Assembly (NCBI GenBank): GCA_020720565.1
Contig: DYOK01000001.1
Coordinates: 1-64,000 of the forward strand
Origin: Acetofilamentum sp.
GTDB taxonomy: Bacteria; Bacteroidota; Bacteroidia; Bacteroidales; JAFGXI01
DNA: 64,000 nt
Reading direction: 5' to 3'
This document shows positions 60,231-64,000 of the stretch, piece by piece. The translations under genes and the position numbers were made by a program. The stretch's first letter is position 1, and each line of letters begins with the position of its first letter. A model generated the notes under the pieces. That model was not told the origin of the DNA, did no database searches, and saw nothing but the letters and a program-made list of their open reading frames with translations.

Positions 60231-61550
60231 TTAAAATCTTGCAATAGTGGTTTCTTGAATCCAACATTCAACTTTAACTGTAGTACCCTCTGTTACGTTG
60301 TATGCAAATCCATCTTCTCTATTTGGAAAATGATTTTTATAGCTTGCAATCAAACTATTGGCTTCGTTGGCCACTTTACTATCGATGCTTTTGGCATAGT
60401 TAAATTTGTCAACTGCAGCCCAGAATACGGTTTTTTGATGAAAAGGATCATCTCCACAACTTGCTGCTGATGAGGCGTAAAGTTTTCCAATCAAAATATA
60501 AGGATCTCCCCAACCAGATCTGTGTGATGCTGCCTTTAAGGCGTACGAACGAGAAGTAGATGGTGAACCACTTGAGATAATAGCCAATTCGTAATAATAT
60601 TGTGCTTTTGTTTGTTGATTTGTTTCCAACTCAATAGCTTTTAGATAAAATTCGCTTGCTTTGTTAAATTCTTTTTTAGAAGCTGCCATCTTTGCAATAT
60701 TATAAGCGGCATTGGCCGAAGGGGAAAGCTCGTACAATTTTATTGAAGCATCGAAAAACAATTTTGAATCGGTACATCCCCCTTTATCGAGGTACTTAGT
60801 AATGTTCGTCAATAAATCGACATCGTTTGGATTGGCTTGAAATTTAGAAGTAAAATGTCCTATCAACACATCGCAACTACCAGCTCCAGTGGCAATAAAT
60901 AATTTTCCAAGATTATCTTCGATCGCTTTATATTGATTGTATTTTGCTGTATCGTCTTTGGCTGTTTCGAGTAATAAAGAAAGTGCATTTGTAGTCACCG
61001 AAAAGTCTTGCACTACTTGACCCGCATCAATCTTTTTAGCTTTATACAAATCTGCTGATGCATTCATGTAATTTTGTAGTACAGCGGGTTGAACTTTTTC
61101 TTTACATAATTCGATAGAACGAGCCATCATATCGTGTGCTTTATCGGTCGATTCTTTTTCAAATTGGTATAAATCATTTCCTTTTCGACCTAATACATTG
61201 CCTTCTTCACCAAAATATTTAATTCGTATATCGTAAATCAGCATTAAAGTGTCGATTAGTCCTTTTTTAACTGTTGCATTTTTTTCCTTCACAATCATAT
61301 CGGAATACATTTTTACACCGTCGACATACATTTTTTTTGAAGATTGAGGGCATTCAGCAAAAACTCTACGCCAAGCACTGATGGCATCGGTATAATTTTT
61401 TTGTTTAACAAACTCGTTATACTCCGATAAATCTCTTTTACATTGTTCTGGATTGGCACCATATTTTGTATCATCTGATTGTGCCAAAACATTCAAACTG
61501 AAGAGGCTAAATGCAATTAAAAAACTGGTTTTAAAAATTAAATTTTTCAT
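60231..61550 (-). CDS. Exported TPR protein in the coaX-lptC cluster
   Basis: 439 residues with a signal peptide (MKNLIFKTSFLIAFSLFSLNVLAQ). The N-terminal half has helical repeats (LSEYNEFVKQKNYTDAISAWRRVFAECPQ), and AAYNIAKMAASKKEFNKASEFYLKAIELE and ELAIISSGSPSTSRSYALKA are TPR-like. The C-terminus is YNVTEGTTVKVECWIQETT. This conserved Bacteroidota arrangement (coaX, barrel protein, TPR protein, LptC) suggests a role in envelope biogenesis, but I know of no experiment. The start of lptC follows within 2 bp, so they are coupled. Confidence 0.85.
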   Translation of the reverse strand: MKNLIFKTSFLIAFSLFSLNVLAQSDDTKYGANPEQCKRDLSEYNEFVKQKNYTDAISAWRRVFAECPQSSKKMYVDGVKMYSDMIVKEKNATVKKGLIDTLMLIYDIRIKYFGEEGNVLGRKGNDLYQFEKESTDKAHDMMARSIELCKEKVQPAVLQNYMNASADLYKAKKIDAGQVVQDFSVTTNALSLLLETAKDDTAKYNQYKAIEDNLGKLFIATGAGSCDVLIGHFTSKFQANPNDVDLLTNITKYLDKGGCTDSKLFFDASIKLYELSPSANAAYNIAKMAASKKEFNKASEFYLKAIELETNQQTKAQYYYELAIISSGSPSTSRSYALKAASHRSGWGDPYILIGKLYASSAASCGDDPFHQKTVFWAAVDKFNYAKSIDSKVANEANSLIASYKNHFPNREDGFAYNVTEGTTVKVECWIQETTIARF

Positions 61551-61699
61551 GTGTCTATAATTTATTTCTAATTCTCACATGTAACTCGCCAGGGATTTTT
61601 CAGCTTTGTGTAAAATGCCTTCGAATGGCTCGTTTCAGTGGTTAAATTGTTTCTAGCTCAGTGAGCGTTAATTACTATTATTTGATGCTATTGCAAATA

Positions 61700-62989
61700 T
61701 TAATCGTACTTACGTTTTATAAACCAAATATCGTGTAAGGATACATCAACTCCAAATTTGATATAGTTTTGATTTAATAAATTAGATTCGAACAAACCGC
61801 GTCTACCAAGTTCCACCATTATATTGAGACTTGTTTTAGAACGTTTCATGGGCAAGCTCACACCAAAAGTTATGCCAACTTCTTTTATTTGTTCATCAAC
61901 ACCTTCTGTAACATCGACAACATTAATATAACCCAGTTCATATTTACCACCTAATCTATATCTCATTCTCGAAAGATAATTGCGTGGTGTTCTAGGATTT
62001 GGAATTAGTTCTGCCCCTATAACAAATTTGTGCGTATTCTTGTATGTTTCCCCTTCCCGTAGTCTAGGTATCTGACTCCATGCTTTGGTTTGATAGTCGA
62101 ATCCAAATAAGATTGATTCTGAATAAATACTAAATCCGCCGCCCCAAAACATTGGCTGTGTAAAGTTTTCGTTTAAAGTGTTAGAAAAAAGTGTATCATC
62201 TTTATGTCCAATTGAACTCGAAATTTGTAATACATCCGATTTTGTCTTAATATCTTTTTCGAGACCCAATACACCGCCTATTGTAAAATGGTATTTCTGA
62301 TCTAACTTATCGTTATATTGAAAACCAAATGAATAATTAAAATCACTTAATTTATTGGTTCTGGTATCAATAAATTTAGATACGCTATTATTATCCGCCT
62401 CAGGTTGGTCATAAATTTGTGTAGTAATCTTTCCAAATACATAGGACCCTTTAAAGCCAAGACTTAATTTTTTAAATAGCTCTATCGAATAATCGAGATA
62501 TATTTGATTTACACCGCCCTGCCCCATAATGTCGCGCCGAATGGTGAATAAGGTTTCGGAGCCATCACTAACAGGTAGTTTTTCAACTAAATGATATCCT
62601 ACTTTACTTAAAGGCACAAACCCAGCAGAAATTTTCATCCATTTAGTTATAGGTAAACCGATGGCTAAATAATCGATATTTCCGTTAAAAGACGATTCGT
62701 TAAAGTTTTTGGTTTGGAAGTTCGAATAGATTCCCGAGGCACCAAATTCGAAAAGAAAAGCCATAGTATCAATTCCTGATGAAGCTGCCGGATTTAAATT
62801 ATTCAGAAAATAGGAACTTTGTAGACCAATTCCAAGTCCTGCCAAACCACGGTTTTGAGCAAAACCAGATTCGTTCAAATCTCCAATTCCTATGAATGAG
62901 TATGGTGAAGTGTGGGTTTGTTGTGCCCCTGCGTTGCTGCCTAAAAGACAAACCAAAACGAATAAAAATCCGACTATTTTATTTGACAT
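61700..62989 (-). CDS. Outer membrane beta-barrel protein (coaX-lptC cluster)
   Basis: 429 residues with a signal peptide (MSNKIVGFLFVLVCLLGSNAGAQ). The mature N-terminus TSPYSFIGIGDLNESGFAQNRGLAGLGIGLQ and the alternating aromatic strands that end in DVSLHDIWFIKRKYD are typical of FadL/OmpP1-type barrels in this phylum. The segment GIYSNFQTKNF and the repeated short strands support a barrel of about 14 strands. The ligand is unknown. It overlaps coaX by 11 bp, so it is in the same operon. Confidence 0.85.
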   Translation of the reverse strand: MSNKIVGFLFVLVCLLGSNAGAQQTHTSPYSFIGIGDLNESGFAQNRGLAGLGIGLQSSYFLNNLNPAASSGIDTMAFLFEFGASGIYSNFQTKNFNESSFNGNIDYLAIGLPITKWMKISAGFVPLSKVGYHLVEKLPVSDGSETLFTIRRDIMGQGGVNQIYLDYSIELFKKLSLGFKGSYVFGKITTQIYDQPEADNNSVSKFIDTRTNKLSDFNYSFGFQYNDKLDQKYHFTIGGVLGLEKDIKTKSDVLQISSSIGHKDDTLFSNTLNENFTQPMFWGGGFSIYSESILFGFDYQTKAWSQIPRLREGETYKNTHKFVIGAELIPNPRTPRNYLSRMRYRLGGKYELGYINVVDVTEGVDEQIKEVGITFGVSLPMKRSKTSLNIMVELGRRGLFESNLLNQNYIKFGVDVSLHDIWFIKRKYD

Positions 62990-63680
62990 TATACTCTAGT
63001 ATTCTGTTTAAGCCTATCAAGACTAAATTTTCGATTGCAAAGATGGTTTTTTTTGTTCGTTTGACAAAGTAAAACGCATCACCTCCTGTAAAAAAAATTG
63101 CTAAACGAGGATTTTTTTGTTGATAATATTTAATGTAACCTTCAATTTCGTGAACCAGTCCTAGTATTACCCCGCTCCTAATGGCCATTTCGGTGGTCGA
63201 AGCCGCATATTTTATTTGACCTTCTGGTTTTACCAACGGAAGTTTATCGGTAAAATTGTGCAAAGCATTAAATCTTAATTGTAAACCTGGAGAAATCGTG
63301 CCCCCCATATACCCTTTTTTTTGACTGTAAAAATCTACAGTTAATGCAGTACCAAAGTCGAACAGTAGTATCTCTTTATTGGGTTCCAATTGTGTTGCCC
63401 CGATTATCCCCGCTAATCGATCGGTACCAAGTGTTGTGCATTTGTAATTATTTGTAATGGGAATTGGTGTCGAAATTTGATAATGTAAACAATTTTCTTT
63501 TAATAGTTTTGTATCTATATTTCGAGTCGACGATACAATGGCTTTTAGGTGTGGATAGTGATCAAATATCCAATCTAAAGAGACCACATCATTCAAAAAA
63601 ACATCGACACTTTTTAGACTATTGTGCTCAAAAATAGCCACCTTTGTTCTAGAATTACCAATATCAATCACTAAATTCAT
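62979..63680 (-). CDS. coaX: Type III pantothenate kinase
   Basis: 233-residue actin-fold kinase performing the first committed step of CoA synthesis. The N-terminal IDIGNSRTKVAIFE (phosphate-binding), TLGTDRLAGIIGA near 87-99, LLFDFGTALTVDFYS near 105-120, GGTISPGLQLRFNALHNFT and FFTGGDAFYF are the CoaX marks. CoaX enzymes are not inhibited by CoA and need a monovalent cation. It is the first gene of the operon with the barrel protein, TPR protein and lptC. Confidence 0.94.
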   Translation of the reverse strand: MNLVIDIGNSRTKVAIFEHNSLKSVDVFLNDVVSLDWIFDHYPHLKAIVSSTRNIDTKLLKENCLHYQISTPIPITNNYKCTTLGTDRLAGIIGATQLEPNKEILLFDFGTALTVDFYSQKKGYMGGTISPGLQLRFNALHNFTDKLPLVKPEGQIKYAASTTEMAIRSGVILGLVHEIEGYIKYYQQKNPRLAIFFTGGDAFYFVKRTKKTIFAIENLVLIGLNRILEYNVK

Positions 63681-63710
63681 ATCTCATTTTTTTTATATAT
63701 CTTCATGCCT

Positions 63711-63718
63711 CAAAAGTA
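63711..63718 (-). promoter_or_regulatory. Possible -7 promoter element for coaX
   Basis: The minus-strand TACTTTTG fits TAnnTTTG and lies about 31 nt upstream of the coaX ATG. No clear -33 box is seen. Confidence 0.4.
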
Positions 63719-63747
63719 TTAAGAAAGTTTATTTTATAAAAACGCTC

Positions 63748-64000
63748 ATGAATCATAAGAAAATAGTTATAATTGAGAAAGACAAAATACTTAAAAGCAT
63801 ACTTGAACTTTTTGTAGAACAGCTTGGGCACGAGATCGTAGGCTCTTTTTTTAATTTTAGAGAAAGTTTAGAGACCCTTAAAAAACAGCCCGTCGAAATT
63901 TTGTTAATCGATTTAAACGGATTCGAAAACCCGCTAAAAATTAAAGACGATATAAAAAGTATCGAAAATTTTCATTTCCCAACGCTTTTTATTGGTAATG
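63748..64000 (+). CDS. Response regulator receiver-domain protein (partial, runs off the window)
   Basis: The first 84 codons are visible with no stop. MNHKKIVIIEKDKILKSILE begins the receiver fold, with the acidic pocket residues in IIEKDK and the probable phospho-acceptor Asp in ILLIDLNGFE. The rest, including any output domain, lies beyond the window. It is divergent from coaX, with 67 bp between the start codons. Whether it is a transcriptional or single-domain regulator cannot be told. Confidence 0.75.
   Translation, partial: MNHKKIVIIEKDKILKSILELFVEQLGHEIVGSFFNFRESLETLKKQPVEILLIDLNGFENPLKIKDDIKSIENFHFPTLFIGN

Noticed and set aside
61700..62989. PorV, the type IX secretion shuttle
   Set aside because: The protein is a FadL/OmpP1-like barrel, but its linkage to coaX, a TPR gene and lptC is a different conserved neighbourhood and no PorV-specific motif was recognised.

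Overview
The window is a chromosomal segment of a low-GC member of the Bacteroidota, probably an environmental, Bacteroidales-like lineage. The evidence is a TonB-dependent receptor with a carboxypeptidase-regulatory-like N-terminal domain, two PorE-like TPR/propeller/OmpA proteins, DUF4293, DUF4295 and DUF1573 proteins, -7 promoter boxes of the form TAnnTTTG, a lipid A/LPS gene set (lpxB, an lpxD homologue, lptC) and the absence of strong Shine-Dalgarno sequences. Neighbouring menaquinone genes (mqnB, mqnD) indicate the futalosine route. An arcB-arcC pair suggests energy conservation from citrulline/carbamoyl phosphate. No tRNA, rRNA, CRISPR array, prophage or intact insertion sequence was recognised.

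Layout. 1-9.9 kb: PorE-like OmpA protein, TonB-dependent receptor, then a surface-polysaccharide style group (asparagine synthase, GT4 glycosyltransferase, polytopic membrane protein). 9.9-15.6 kb: SpoIID-like protein, a lone RhuM-family gene that looks accessory, lpxB, a small membrane protein, surE and an MmcQ/YjbR protein. 15.6-28 kb (all minus strand): hybrid histidine kinase, ftsY, a ribosomal L28/L33/DUF4295 operon with a clear promoter, cinA, three secreted TPR proteins and gyrA. 28-36 kb: clpC-efp-lpxD operon, SpoIIE-type phosphatase, arcB-arcC. 36-46 kb: enoyl-CoA hydratase, two related secreted proteins, purH, Crp/Fnr regulator with DUF4293, DUF1573 protein, a thioredoxin-like/thioredoxin-reductase pair with non-standard active or cofactor sites, and meaB. 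46-64 kb: pyrF, prfA, purM, second PorE-like protein, mqnB-mqnD, a large Cache/HAMP/GAF/PAS sensor without a kinase, a TlpA-like protein without CxxC, coaD with a BtuF-like partner, fabG, a coaX-OMP-TPR-lptC operon, and the start of a response regulator.

The most unusual structure is a dispersed repeat family of about 95 bp with at least 16 recognisable copies between 2.2 and 46 kb. One end is a conserved short palindrome, TAAGGTCTTCGACCTATTT; the other is an AT-rich tail with conserved words. In 14 of 16 copies the palindromic end faces the adjacent gene, and in seven genes the TAA at its tip is the stop codon. It resembles a decayed MITE or REP-like family and is the best candidate for something undescribed. 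The second candidate is the thioredoxin pair: the reductase has lost all three arginines of the NADPH-phosphate motif, and its partner has a C-x6-C in place of CxxC.
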